Source: Rhabditophanes sp. KR3021 (Eukaryota; Nematoda; Chromadorea; Rhabditida; Alloionematidae). From it: a stretch of DNA of 64,000 nt. The notes under the pieces are model-generated. The model searched no databases and was not told the DNA's origin. It was given only the letters and a program-made list of their open reading frames with translations. Both the position numbers and the translations under genes were made by a program. Below are positions 15,259 through 26,895 of the stretch, piece after piece. The stretch is taken from NCBI GenBank assembly GCA_963281155.1, contig CAUJLY010000006.1:1736001-1800000 (forward strand), given 5' to 3'. Every line of letters begins with the position of its first letter. The stretch's first letter is position 1.

Positions 15259-16446
15259 ATGTGCACCTTTGTAGTGCCTGTAAAGCTACAAATTAACATC
15301 TATTGCATAATAATGATACTATCTTTTGCCGAACACGCATTATTTATTTGTGATAACGAAGTTGTTTATAGGTAACTTAAAGGTGAACTTTACCTTACCC
15401 TTTACATACCCTTCATCGGTGACTAATTAATTTAATATTATTTAATTTATTCTTATATCCTCTTACCCTTTTTGATTTATTCTAGTGCACCGGTAGTGGA
15501 AATCAAAGCTCAAGAAGTTGGTAGCGCCATGGTAGAAAACAAATATAGCATCGTTGAAAAGGGACAACTTAACAGTCTCGATTATCGTGTCTTCTTTAGT
15601 AAGTTAATTTGTTTTTGTTAGTTTTGTGACGTAATTTCAGAGAAAGGGGATGCTATCATTAGTCCATGGCATGATATTCCACTTTTTGAGGATGAAGAAA
15701 AGAAAATCTACAACATGGTGGTAGAAATTCCACGATTCAGTAACGCAAAGATGGAAATGTCCACCGCCGATCCCGCAACCCCAATCAAGCAAGACAGCAA
15801 AAATGGAGTGCCTCGTTTTGTCAATAACATCTTTCCATTTTGCGGATATCCATGGAACTACGGCGCTTTGCCTCAAACTTGGGAAGATCCATCACATATT
15901 GACGCAAAAACCGAAGCAAAAGGTGATAATGATCCTATTGATGTGATTGAAGTTGGAACAACAACTCACAAAGTTGGTGACATCATCCAAGTCAAAGTCT
16001 TAGGCATCTTGGCCATGATTGACGAAGGGGAGACCGACTGGAAAATCCTCGCCATTGACGTTAATGATCCTTTAGCTCATTCATTGAACAATACCGCTGA
16101 TGTCGCATTAGCCTTCCCCGGTTTGATCGGAGCTTCAAAGACCTGGTTTGAGATTTACAAAGTCCCAACTGGGAAGGCCCTCAACAAATTCGCATTCAAT
16201 GGAGATTGGCAAGACGTAGAAACGACACACGCAATCATTGCCGAAACCCACGAATCCTGGAAACAACTCATCAAGAATGAACAACCCACCCTCAACACCG
16301 AATCTTTTAACGGCGATGCCGCGTACCCCGCCGAAGATGCAAAATTCAACGCCATCCTCTCCAAACAACCTTCCCACTCCGAACCAGCCCCTGTCCCCGA
16401 CACCGTCTCAAACACCTTTTATTATGACAAAATGTCTATGTTTTAA
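15259..16446 (+). CDS. Soluble inorganic pyrophosphatase (family I)
   Basis: It hydrolyses pyrophosphate to two phosphates, pulling biosynthetic reactions forward. The core enzyme is encoded by 15529-15598 (from the internal ATG) and 15641-16446, joined across a 42-base intron, 291 residues, the usual animal size. The family signature GDNDPIDVIEVG carries the metal-binding Asp residues; EIPRFSNAKMEMS and PFCGYPWNYGALPQTWEDP are also conserved. The exon holding the internal ATG begins at a good acceptor (ttattctag, 15485) and is open upstream of it. A candidate first exon, 15259-15371, starts MCTFVVPVK, contains a hydrophobic run and ends at a GTAACT donor in matching phase. It would give a ~343-residue form with an organelle-targeting or secretory-type N-terminus. 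The core is certain; the first exon is inferred. AATAAA follows at 16471. Confidence 0.93.
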
Positions 16447-16470
16447 CAACAATCCCTATCACCTAAAACA

Positions 16471-16476
16471 AATAAA
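16471..16476 (+). promoter_or_regulatory. Poly(A) signal of the pyrophosphatase gene
   Basis: AATAAA lies 25 bases after the stop codon and is the only good signal before the convergent saposin gene. Confidence 0.7.
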
Positions 16477-16500
16477 CGACTTGTCCTTACAAAAATAACC

Positions 16501-16506
16501 TTTATT
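16501..16506 (-). promoter_or_regulatory. Poly(A) signal of the prosaposin-like gene
   Basis: TTTATT (AATAAA on the minus strand) lies 75 bases past that gene's stop codon. Cleavage 10-20 bases beyond would place the two convergent transcripts' 3' ends on top of each other. Confidence 0.65.
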
Positions 16507-16580
16507 GCAAATAATAAACTTTATATCATATCAAAGTACATAATGTATAATATATCACCGCCACACAATTAAATTGTCGT

Positions 16581-18270
16581 CTAACAGAGGTGGAAGACTT
16601 TGCTACACAAGTTTGGCATGGACAAATACCATTGCAATTGGTCGAGGAGAGTTGGGATGTAGGACTGCATGAGGTTTTCGCAGAGGCCAGTGGCGAAGCC
16701 TGGTAGTGGTTTGCAGAGAGCTCCCTCGATTCCATCCACGATTCTGGATCTGAAGTCGGTGTCTTGGAGGATGGTGCGGATGTGGGAGTTTACGGCTTCG
16801 CATGCTTCACACTTGACTGACTCTTGTTGGGGAAGAGTAAGGGCGGCGAAAGCTTTTCCTAAAACCATTAATTATTTATCATATTTAAGCATTCAAACAT
16901 ACTCGAAGAGTCAGCTGGGCAAGCATGGAAAATTCCCTTGCAAATGCCATTCGAAGTCAATTGGTTGACGGCCAAATAAACGACTGGTGGTGCATAAAGT
17001 CCAAGGAAATCATTGCATGAAAGTGTAAAGTTAGTTGGCAAAATGTTGCAAGCTGTTGTTTGGAGGTCAGTGGCGATTCCGTTGATTGATTTTTGGGTCT
17101 TAAGCTCGATGATCAGGGCATCCACGGCAATATCACATTCAAGGCAAGACATAAGGATGTCTGGGTGAGCTTGTGATCTGATGGAAGCTAGTTGTTGTTT
17201 AGCTTGATGGATGGCTTTCCTTCCATTGGCGTGTTTGGCCTACAAGTTATGGTTAAAGCAAAAATTATATAAAAATAGTGTTTGACAGATGGGTAGAATA
17301 AGGGGTGATTGTTTACATTTATTGATACTCATAAACGGAGGGTACAAATAGAGGTTCCTTCATATAACATATGGTGAAATGACTCAATAGCAATTATGAC
17401 AAGGGGTAGAATAGTATATTGTGACAAAGAAAGGTTTTTAAATAAAGAGTTCGAAGAAACGAGGGAAGAACATGTCTTGGCCAACCTCTCTGGATTCATC
17501 AGAAATGGCATTTCCGGCTGGGGCGTCGCAGAGTCCAATTTGGTGACAGAACTAAATTTGGGATATTACTAAAAATGTAGTAGTGATCGACTTACTCTTG
17601 GTGCGTCATGGACAAGCTCCTCTAATTTTTGGAAAAATTCTGGGAGGACATCATCAACGAAAAGATCGCAGGCTCCTCTGTAATGTGGGATCTTAGTGCA
17701 GATATTTTCAGAGATAAATTGACGGATGGCAGCTTGGGTTCTTCTGTCGGTGATCATGTTTTCGAGTTCATTGGCAGCGAATCTGCATTCATCGCACATA
17801 AACTTGCTCTGAAAGAATGTTATCAAATTAATATATACAATTAAATTGCTTACCTTAGCATCAAGTTGGCCAACATATTTGTCAGCATAAAGAATAGCCA
17901 ATTTGTGGAAAGTATTGATATCTTTGTTTCCGCACATGTGGAATTTATGACAGACTTTCTTGCTGTCCTTAAGATATGGCAACAATTTTCCCATAAAGAC
18001 ATCTAATTTGTTGACGAAAAGCTTGCATTCAAGTTCATAGGAAGTTTCTTTGCAAAGACCTCTGAGAAGAAGTTTCAAGGTTTCAACTTTAGCGGGGTCA
18101 TTCATGGCATCAGCAAATCTAGAGACAATAGATTGGCATTCATCACAGACATCAGTTCTGAAGATGTCTGTGTCTCCCATTGGAATTTTGTTGGTCTTGA
18201 GAAGGTGATCTTTAATGGCAAAAGAAGAAGCGGCCAAAGCCAATACACATAATACAGCAAGATATTTCAT
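16581..18270 (-). CDS. Secreted prosaposin-like protein with four saposin-B domains
   Basis: Five exons (18270-17854, 17808-17596, 17551-17486, 17239-16903, 16858-16581) give 436 residues. MKYLAVLCVLALAASSFA is a clear signal peptide, and the ATG lies one base after a TTTTATAG acceptor. Four saposin-B modules follow, each with the six-Cys pattern: CDECQ..GLC..LEC..KVCHKFHMC; CDECR..NIC..GAC..RFCHQIGLC; CLECD..TAC..LSC..GICKGIFHAC; CEACE..ALC..GLC..NLCSKVFHLC. Saposins bind membrane lipids, activating lysosomal hydrolases or permeabilising membranes. One junction is inferred: exon 3 uses a weak GAG|GTTGGC donor, but frame and phase fit, and no signal-peptide exon was found for the distal two domains. 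The alternative is that exon 3 reads through to TAA at 17438, giving a 247-residue two-domain protein, with the rest a separate gene. Confidence 0.85.
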
Positions 18271-18271
18271 T

Positions 18272-19682
18272 CTATAAAATACAATATTAGTAGCGATTTG
18301 GTGAGTGAGTTAAAATATAAAGAAAGGTAATCGAATAAAATTAGAAAGCAACAAGGTCAGAATGGTAAAGTTTAGTGAATGGCAGGAGGAATAAAAAATA
18401 AGTATTGGTTATTTAACCATTTTATTTTACAATGGCAAGATGGGTAAAAACTAAAGCATTGGTACTAAACATCCCATTTTATAGATGATCTAAAGTTAGC
18501 AGTCGACGTTGGTTTTGTTATGGCTTATTTGATGATAGGACAAAAGTTACGACATGTGATGATCGTGAACATCTCTTTTTCTATGGACAACACATTTCCA
18601 CCATCCTTTATAATCTAATAATGGCAGAACAACGAATAAATTAATGTTAAATCTATGCTTTTTGTAGGTGCATATTAATCACAGTCGATCATCTTACATA
18701 TTATTGTCGGAATGAAAGAGCAAAAGTTATTTTATGTGCAGGATAAAATATGTAAAAGCAACTAAGGATTAGTTTGTATTACAAAAAGAAGCTAGAACCA
18801 ATATCTAAGATTAAGATTTATTTGTAATTATAGAAAAGCTCACAAAATATAGGTAATCTAGAAAGTGTGGTTTGATGTTAAAATGTGTTTGTGTTGAGTT
18901 CATGATATATTATCTAATTTTCGAAAACATAGTTGTGTAGTGGTAGATACTTTAGGAATGAATTACATTTATGATAAATAAGTGAGTATGATCATTTATA
19001 AAAGTGTCATCCATTTACTTTTGCTACCCTTCAATACAATAAAGTCTTTGTATTAAGCATTTTAAATTAAGTTAGAAAATGGAAAACAATTACTCATGGT
19101 CGCAAGCTGTTGCAAAATGACCTTGCGCAATGCCAGAGCTCGCAATTTTATTGTTTTGTACGCAAAAATATTTAAGTAGGTCATTGTTAGCTTGATTATA
19201 GAGAAATGTAGTAAACCCAAGATTGATAAAAGTAACTTTCAATAATATAAACTATAAATCATTACCAGCACTTATATAAATACTTTCCCCTGTTAATATT
19301 TATGCAATTGATAAGCCGAGAATTTGTTCTTATCACTCATCAGCTTTTGATTTGTAGCTAATTAACAAAGGATCATGAATTAACCTGGTTAATGTTTATA
19401 CTATAGGTTGGTTAGTGTGGTGCAATCGCCATGTGGACTAATTAACGATAACAAAACAACTCCAGATTATCAGCAGTACTATTTGTTTCGCCTTGAGTGC
19501 AAAGTAAAACAAAAAAGATTAACCGAATAAGGTATTGTATTCTGTTTTGATCAAAAAATGCTTTAATGGTATCTTTTGTGATATATTTTTTATCTCGTCG
19601 TAAATAATGATAAAGTTTAATTGTCACATCATATTAAAAAGTAAAATTAGTGTGTGCTTTGTTATGACACAAAAATTGTTCA
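18272..19682. other. Intergenic DNA, nothing recognised
   Basis: About 1.4 kb upstream of the prosaposin-like gene and downstream of the next minus-strand gene. AT-rich; no supported ORF, RNA gene or repeat. Confidence 0.5.
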
Positions 19683-20904
19683 TTAAACCAAATGCAACTT
19701 CACTGTTTTGGTTGTGGTGTTAAGGATGGCCAAATACCTTTCAGTTGCACTGATCAAATTTTTTCCTGTGTCAACCAGTGCTACATTTTTCAATCTTTCA
19801 AAGTTAGCTTTATTTAGTTCTAGTGCTGAATGAGTTGCATTGTCAACTACAAAAATTCTTTTACTTCCACTAGTTGAAGTCAATGCCATTGGCTTTTCAA
19901 CAGGCACTACTATCCCTCTAGCACTACTAGTTGATTGCCATACACATTCCATAATCAAATAGCCTTTCGTTTCTTCTAATAGCAGGACTTCAGTCACACT
20001 ATTAATCACCTTCAAGACAATGATGTCCGAATAAAAGTGGCCTCTCTTAACCACCAATTCAGTCCATTTTTGACTAGCATCAAGTTCATACAAAGTTCCG
20101 CATCCTTTGCAATTCAAAGACATATACACAAATCCATTATCAGCAACAGCCAATCGAACTCTACTTAATTTGTTGTCTTTCAATATTTTTGGAAAATTGA
20201 TTTTACTGGCTATGTTCATCGAACCAACATTAATCTTACACACCTGAAAAGACAAGTCTTCTTTTAATGTTATCACTACATTCACTTCTTCCTTTCGCCA
20301 ATCATATGCTGGAGCCTGGACATCTTTCCAATTCTCTTCTCTAATTATTTGTTGGGTCTTAGTTTCCATGTTGAAGACGATAAGACCTTTAGCTGAATCG
20401 GTGACGACTATATAAGGTGAATTTGGGATGATTAACATTCCATTTGGAGTGTCCATTTCAATTTCGGAGATAATGTAACTACTGGCAGTTAAGGAGAAAC
20501 TGCTAATTGAATTAGAACTTATCACATTTGGAGAAGGAGTTTGCTTTGGTTCAATCTTTTTATTTTCTTCAAATGATATTTCATTTAAATAAGATCTATC
20601 TTTAGGCTCGAAATTAAGCTGGTCCAACAAATTTAAAGCTTCTTTGATATTCTTCTTGAGTTTCGCCTGACAATGGTCCAAATGATCAGCTTCTCTATCT
20701 TCTAGTTGTAAGGTATCGGTGATAGTATTTGTGTCATCATCATCTTTGACTGAATCATCGAAAGTTACGTGGTGGTTGGATGCTCTAATTGTAATTCCAT
20801 ATAAATAAATATCTCAAAATAACTTACGATTCTTCTTTAATATTATTGTTATTATTTACTGGCTCTTGGATGCTTTTTTCTTCAATCCACTGAACTTCTT
20901 CCAT
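19683..20904 (-). CDS. Unrecognised 392-residue protein, possibly beta-propeller
   Basis: Two exons (20904-20828 and 20784-19683; 43-base intron, GTAAGT..TTAG, phase 2) encode 392 residues starting MEEVQWIEEK. Residues 1-60 are acidic and Asn-rich, followed by an amphipathic helix (KLKKNIKEALNLLDQL) and a Ser/Pro-rich linker. From about residue 130 the chain is a regular series of short hydrophobic strands with turn motifs such as NGMLIIPNSPYIVVTDSAKG and VADNGFVYMSLN. This looks like NHL- or WD-type propeller blades. I do not recognise a family. No signal peptide or membrane segment is seen, so it is probably intracellular. It is head to head with the 21576 gene, 671 bases apart. Confidence 0.75.
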
Positions 20905-21575
20905 TGAAAAGGAATTATCAAATTAGAAAATATAAATATATTTTTTAAGAAAATATAAATATGTGCAAATTGATGGAAAATAAGCAAATCTATATTATTT
21001 TGGCTAAATATTGTTTATTTTGAAGCTGCTAACATAAATACATACGCTTAATCAACTACTTTTTGCTAGGGAGTCGTTATGCAATAGCGAGTTAGCTTTT
21101 GATTTTTGTTATCGTTAACTTACGGCACTTAAATTGCGTCAATATTTAGAATAAGTTGGCAATATGGATAATATAAATGATGTAATAAGAAAATGATTAA
21201 AGCTAGGAAGAGTGAAAGTTTATTTATTCCACAAAATTGGCGTCAACTTTTTGGTGATATATCAATTACAACTTAATAGACAACACACTGCTATTTTTAA
21301 TGTTAATCGAGCTGGCGCTTCTATCATGTTTGTGAATCCTAGCTATAAACATTGAGTTTAAAAAAGAAAATGATGTTAAGGATTCATAATCATAAAAAAT
21401 GATTGTTACCAAAAAAAGGTATAATTGATTATAAAGAATTTGTGCACATTAAGAAATTTTAGCAAAGATAAGGGACCATATATAAGATGGATCATCGCGA
21501 TGTTCTATTCATTGTATTGAAAAATATTGGTTGAACAATAATTTCATTTTTATTAAAAATATAATATTAGCCTGC
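20905..21575. other. Shared upstream region of two divergent genes
   Basis: 671 bases between divergent start codons, AT-rich. A candidate trans-splice acceptor (aatattag) ends 6 bases before the plus-strand ATG. No other motif is called. Confidence 0.4.
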
Positions 21576-22220
21576 ATGTCTTATTATAATAAGAGTGAAC
21601 TCGTAAGTTGGCAAATATAATATATTTAAACAATATATTTTATTTAGATTTTCAATTTTGAAGATAATCACTGGGAACAACACTCTGAAGACACAATATT
21701 AAATAACAGACAAGAAAACGTTTATGATATGGAAAACAATTTGTTTTATGCACCTGAGGGACTCAATCTCCAACATCGAGATGTTGTTGTTTACGGACCC
21801 AAAGAAGGTATGTATCAAACTGTTCTTTATGAATTTAACGATGAAATGCATGAAACTGCTTCCGACGATTTAGTTTGGGCCGCTAGTACTCCCAAGGAAT
21901 GGAGCCGTGATGATTGGCCATTATGTAAGTATTGGGAAACTAATGCTGAAATTGAGGACGGAGATTCGACCAATACAAACAAAATTGCTGCTGACAAAAA
22001 ACGTACTAAAGCAGCTAAAGGCGTAAAAAAAATCAAAAGTGATGAAGAGAAACAAAAGGCTTCCGATGCTGTTAGAAAAAGCACTTCCAAAAAAAAGAAA
22101 AAAACTAATGAGGAAATTGCATATCTTATTAAACTTAGGAAAACTGTTTCGGAATTGGAAGAAGAAGTTATATGCCAAGAGAAAGAGATTTATCAAATGG
22201 AAAAAAACTTATATTACTGA
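21576..22220 (+). CDS. Unrecognised basic protein with C-terminal coiled coil
   Basis: Exon 21576-21602 (MSYYNKSEL) joins exon 21648-22220 in phase 0 through a 45-base intron with GTAAGT donor and TTTAG acceptor, 199 residues. The N-terminal half is acidic and Trp/Tyr-rich (DDLVWAASTPKEWSRDDWP). The middle is Lys-rich with nuclear-localisation-type clusters (KKKKKT). The last ~35 residues form a heptad-rich helix (LRKTVSELEEEVICQEKEI), likely a coiled-coil dimerisation segment. Geminin was considered but its signature is not clear. A nuclear role is inferred only from the basic clusters. The tiny first exon is supported by ideal splice sites and by an ATG just after a TATTAG acceptor. Confidence 0.72.
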
Positions 22221-22466
22221 GAACAGACGTTCCTAGTTTTATTGAGGCATACATCACTTGATTCGAACACTCTTACAAAATATAACATTTTGAAATATAT
22301 ATTTGTTGAATTGCTCTCTTAATTGTGCACACTGCATATAATTCTTGCTGGAGAATAAAAGATTTGTATACACACACATTTATTTGAGTAATTAAAAAGC
22401 ATTCTATCATAAACAGTTAACATAAAGTCCAAAAGTGTGTCAAAAATAACATATTGTGATTAGATT

Positions 22467-24012
22467 TTAGATCCAAATATCACTTGTACAATCGCCATTT
22501 TCGTATCTCATTTCGTGAGCTAGGAAAGGGCCATTTTCCAAATCATTAAAAGTCAGGTGAAAATCATTGTTGACAGACATCTTACCATCATCACCAACAT
22601 CTACAGTTAACATTGAACTCCCTTGTTCGTACATTTTAGGGAAGAATTGTTTGTCCCAGTGGCTGTATAAAGAAGTAGTAACATACAATCTTTTCCCATC
22701 CAAACTCAACTGCAACATTTGTGGGCCACCTTCAACAGCTTTACCCTTTACGACCAATTGCTCGGGTTGCTCAGTCATTTCTGAGTCATCCACTACCTTA
22801 ATTCCGGTCTTTTTGTGAAGCAATCCACCAATGAAAACCTACAAACAAATTGGTAATCTCAAACAATTAAAAATGAACCCACACTTCCTATCAATCTAAT
22901 ATTGTTTGGATCACTGATGTCGAATTGTTTGATACTGCCATGCAACCAACAAGATGCATACAAATACTTATCAGACATTGAAATGATAATATCCGTGACT
23001 AATGCAGGCATCTCAGGAAGGATCCAATTTTGCACTTTCTTGGGTTTGAAGGCATGAACCATGTCAGCTTGGAAGACGCCATCTTCCTTTGGAGCATGAA
23101 TATGATACATAGCTGATCCTAAGCCTGTGCCGATGAAAGCATGGTAGGAAGAAGGTTCATGGAGAAATCTAACTTCGAGTGGCAAATATCCTTCTGGACC
23201 CTCGAGTTTAAGGGTTTGACGAACTGTTTTTTCCTTCCAATTAAATACAGTAATGTTGTTTCCGTATTTTCCTTAATTACATAATTAATTAAATTAGGTA
23301 AACCACTAATTACCTTCTCCAACATCAGCCAAACTAAAACCACTTTTGATGTTATTTGGATTACCCCATTCTGTGCTGATCATCGTATTAATTCTTGGTT
23401 GATACCAAAAGTCATAATTAAAAGCTGGCTCAGTTGAGGTTGAATCAATCCAAGTTTCCTTTGGTACAAATGTTTTTCCATCCAACAAAATAAAATTTCC
23501 CCTGTTGTTGTAATCATTATCACCTAAAGTTGAAATCATTATATTTCCATCAGCCAGACAATGAGAAGTGTGGGGAAATGTAACATTAAATTTGCTCAAA
23601 GTCTCTGGTTCAACAATTTTGTCAACAATCAAGTTTCTTGGATCAGCTACATTGATAGCGTAAATTCTGGATGTTCCAAGGCAAGGGACAATTAAGTGTG
23701 ATCTAGACAGATTGTTTTGACCAAAACAGCTTGAACATGTATTCCAACCGGTGTGATGTATTTCATCATTTTCATATGGCAGTACGCATCTTCCAATTAT
23801 CTTAAAAAACAATTTATATCATCATTTAATCAATTTTTAAGTACCTCTCCGTAGCTAGTGCTTTTGCGATCGACATCCACAGTAACAATCATATCATGAC
23901 CACCTTTGTTGACATTAACACATGTCATAAAAATTACTTTTTCTTTTGGGCCATTAATAGCATCTTGGGGAGTTTTGTATCCAATGTCACCTTTGCCGCA
24001 ACAAAAACTCAT
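22467..24012 (-). CDS. Selenium-binding protein / methanethiol oxidase (SELENBP1 family)
   Basis: Four exons (24012-23845, 23800-23314, 23271-22883, 22838-22467) give 471 residues; the family is about 472. Almost every family landmark is readable: the N-terminal Cys/Gly start (CCGKGDIGYKTPQDA), HHTGWNTCSSCFGQ, FPHTSHCLADG, YDFWYQPRINTMISTEWG, LLPEMPALVTDIIIS, ASCWLHGSIKQFDISDP, GGPQMLQLSLDGKRLYVTTS and the invariant C-terminus GDCTSDIWI. The family oxidises methanethiol to H2S, H2O2 and formaldehyde in the cytosol, using metal bound by conserved His residues. The ATG follows a TTATAG acceptor by 12 bases. The gene converges on the 21576 gene with 246 bases between stop codons. Confidence 0.96.
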
Positions 24013-25147
24013 TATTTATTCTTTCTATAACACAAAACAGTTAATTTCAACATAGAATTACCCTAAACTAACACAAAAAATAATCAAATAGAATCAAACG
24101 TTAGGGATCACAAAAAAATAAATCACCTTCAACTTTTATTATTCGTTGAACTAGTAAAAGCGATAATATGTTTACCAAGTAACCACGTAAAAACAATCAA
24201 CAATCTAAGAAGTAAACTAATTAACAAGACTTTTGAACGGATTATAAATAAAACATTTGTGACACAATAACTAAATTTCCAAAAAACCAACCATTTTAAA
24301 CAAAGATAAAGCAACTTTTTACAACACTACAATGTAGTGATTATGGGCTATCAATTTTACCTTATCAAGTGATATTCTTGATTAAACAAGGAAATGTTTC
24401 GAAAATGCACGTTTGATTTTTTAGTTCTAATAAGTCAAGACAGGCCATTTTTACCTACCTGTTTGTACTGTTTGTGTGCTTGTTGATACGGATTTGTTGT
24501 CAACTTTGACTTGAATTGGAAAGCGAGATTTAAACTTGATATTAGAGCATGTGAATATATCACTTAGACATGAATCAAATATTAGCTGTATTATAAATGA
24601 TTAGTATTACATGTATTAAATCCAGTTTGGTAAAATACTTTGACACTCATTATTTATTTGCTTAATTATTGTTGTATGATGATCAGTAAGTAGTGGTTGC
24701 TGTCATTTAATTAATGCATGCCAAATGTCATCATACAAATATTCAAATTTCTTTGATTTGACACAATTTTAGACATAATATACACACATGAAGCGATAAA
24801 CGAAGCGGATAAACTTGTTTACATCATCATTCAATTTTACTTATTAAGTCAACTACAAAAAAGAGAGATAGACATAGCCTTCGAACCTGGACAGAAAACT
24901 CCTTTTCAGTTGAAGCTTTACTCTGTTAATTAAAAAAATTCAATTTAGAGGCGTACATCCTTCCTTACCCTTTTCATGGACATTGAATTTGTATTTTTTA
25001 GAGGGCTTATCAATTAAGGTTATAAATATAGATAAATTAACTTGATTACAATTGTTACAGAATTGGTAAACAAATTATTCGGTTAAATTGTGTTTTTAAA
25101 AGACAATCAAACATTGCTAAACAGATTGTATTTTGATACACACAACC
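24013..25147. other. Intergenic DNA, nothing recognised
   Basis: About 1.1 kb between the divergent SELENBP-like gene and the Cys-rich protein gene. It must contain both promoters. No motif is recognised. Confidence 0.45.
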
Positions 25148-25925
25148 ATGAATCTAATACTTTCTATCATTTTCTTGACTTTTCTTGCAACACAACACAC
25201 ACATGGAGACGTTTTTGATAAGGTATGCTTTACCCCTTTTACTACAATTAATTTGTGTGTCGTTTGTTTAGCTAACGAGCCAAGGGCGCCATCTTCTTGA
25301 CCAAGCAAATATACCAGGTACACTAATAAGGCAATGTTCGTGCGTGGAGCAAGAAGAATGCTTTGAGATAATGAAGTCACAAGTGCATTCTTGCATCGCA
25401 CCATGCTGGAAAGGTTTTAACAAAGTAACGGACAGACCTGATGATCTAAAGAAATGTTTTGATTCCAAAAATGATATGTTAGTCAGCTTGCTTGATTGTT
25501 TTGAGGACAATATTCACAGTTGTGATGATTCTCATGCTCAATCTATCATGATACCTAAGAAGAATATTTCAGAAGTCTTTAGGCTAGGTGTATTGAAGGT
25601 CGAAAGTTCAAAGAAAGGATCCATCAATTTGATTGCTCCTATACAACATATTGTGGATGCTGCAGGGGAGGTTGCTTTGTGTGTTAAAAATTGTTTTATA
25701 GAAAAGAATACACCTAGCTTTTGTTTTGATGATAAGAATTGCCAGCCAAAGTTAGAAGAATCGGATGCTAAGAAAAGTTTGAGGAAGTGTACTAAGGGTA
25801 TCAATTGGAAGAGTGAAGCTGGTGAAATTTGTGAATGTTCGGTCAAAGCTGGTTTAGAAGATTTATCTCAATATTGTCCTATGTTTAAATTAATGGCATC
25901 CAGAGCTATAAGAAGACGTAACTAG
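25148..25925 (+). CDS. Secreted cysteine-rich protein, 242 residues
   Basis: Exon 1 (25148-25222) encodes signal peptide MNLILSIIFLTFLATQHTHG. A 49-base intron follows, then exon 2 (25272-25925) in phase 0. The mature chain has about 20 cysteines in spaced pairs (CSCVEQEECF, CIAPCW, CVKNCF, CFDDKNC, CECS), rich in Lys/Asp, ending in a basic tail (AIRRRN). The spacing recalls nematode secreted families of the chondroitin-proteoglycan-4 type, but I cannot confirm this by eye. No Ser-Gly attachment cluster, membrane anchor or catalytic motif is seen. The coding model is strong; the function is unknown. Confidence 0.85.
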
Positions 25926-26680
25926 GACGCCAATCTTTTTGATACGTTTATTTGCAATCTTACCCATCACACTTATTTCGAAATCAAAGTTAATAATTCA
26001 ATTTATAAAAAATGGTACGTTCCCAGATATCAACGATTTATCATACCATATACCATCATTTTTAAAGATTTATTATCACTGTAAATATCAATAAATATTC
26101 ATTCTCTGAAAGTTAATAAATTAAAAAAAGGGAACATAAGAGATGTTTTAATTTAGGTTTTATGTAAACATATGCATTAAAATGCAATTTGCATGAATCA
26201 TCCGCATTTTTTGTCATTATCTTTAATTAGGGCAAAGGTAAGTATGAGATATTTATTTTGAAGAGCTCATTTGAAACGTTTAACTATATATATGCATACA
26301 ACATCATATTCATACATAACCATCCTCTAGATATCCTTTTTGCTTAAGATGGCCTTGAATGATCGGGATGGTGTCTTGTGGTATCTAATGAGACGACACC
26401 TCTTTATGCCGTCGAATGTTTTTGGTTGTGATGTAGTTATGAATTTTTAGCGGTGAATAAATATTAAAAAATATACCTATATATACGTATACACACACAT
26501 TTTACTATTTACAAACGTTAAAATGACACTAATCAACCAAATCGGGGTTTACCTTCGCCAACTTTCGCTCTATTCTTTACCCATATATTTATGGTATTGA
26601 TAAAATATAGATCTTTTGTGGATTGATTAAGTAATTATATTATTAAAATTCTCGATGATAATAAGTAGCAAGAAGCTAAA
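25926..26680. other. Intergenic DNA, nothing recognised
   Basis: About 750 bases after the Cys-rich gene, with poly(A)-type AATAAA sites near 26090-26120. No coding signal is recognised. Confidence 0.4.
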
Positions 26681-26778
26681 AACACACCCTACAACTGATC
26701 ATAAAAACAAGGGGTAAAATATATATTAATATGGGTAGTTCGCTGCATTCTATATTTGTTTTTGTATTCTAATATACA

Positions 26779-26895
26779 CACGCATCCAAAATATAAACAT
26801 ACTTCTATTTGACAACTCGCATTGAAGGTTTCTATATACTCCTTTTCTGTTAAGAATGTTTCTTCCAAAAACGACCTTTGCGCATCACCATCCAT
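26779..26895 (-). CDS. Candidate first exon of a short minus-strand gene
   Basis: ATG at 26895 lies 6 bases after a textbook acceptor (TAATTTTTAG). A 31-codon exon (MDGDAQRSFLEETF...) follows, then a canonical GTATGT donor near 26802. The peptide is acidic and helix-prone (LTEKEYIETF). Downstream acceptors in compatible phase all lead quickly to stops: ATATAG gives about 38 residues, TTTTTAG about 41. So this may be a microprotein gene, or the true next exon lies further away. It is divergent from Bicaudal-C, about 360 bases away. No family is recognised. Confidence 0.35.

Noticed and set aside
24886..24905. TTCGAACC motif resembling a tRNA T-loop
   Set aside because: Flanking bases do not form a T-stem and no acceptor or anticodon arm can be drawn.
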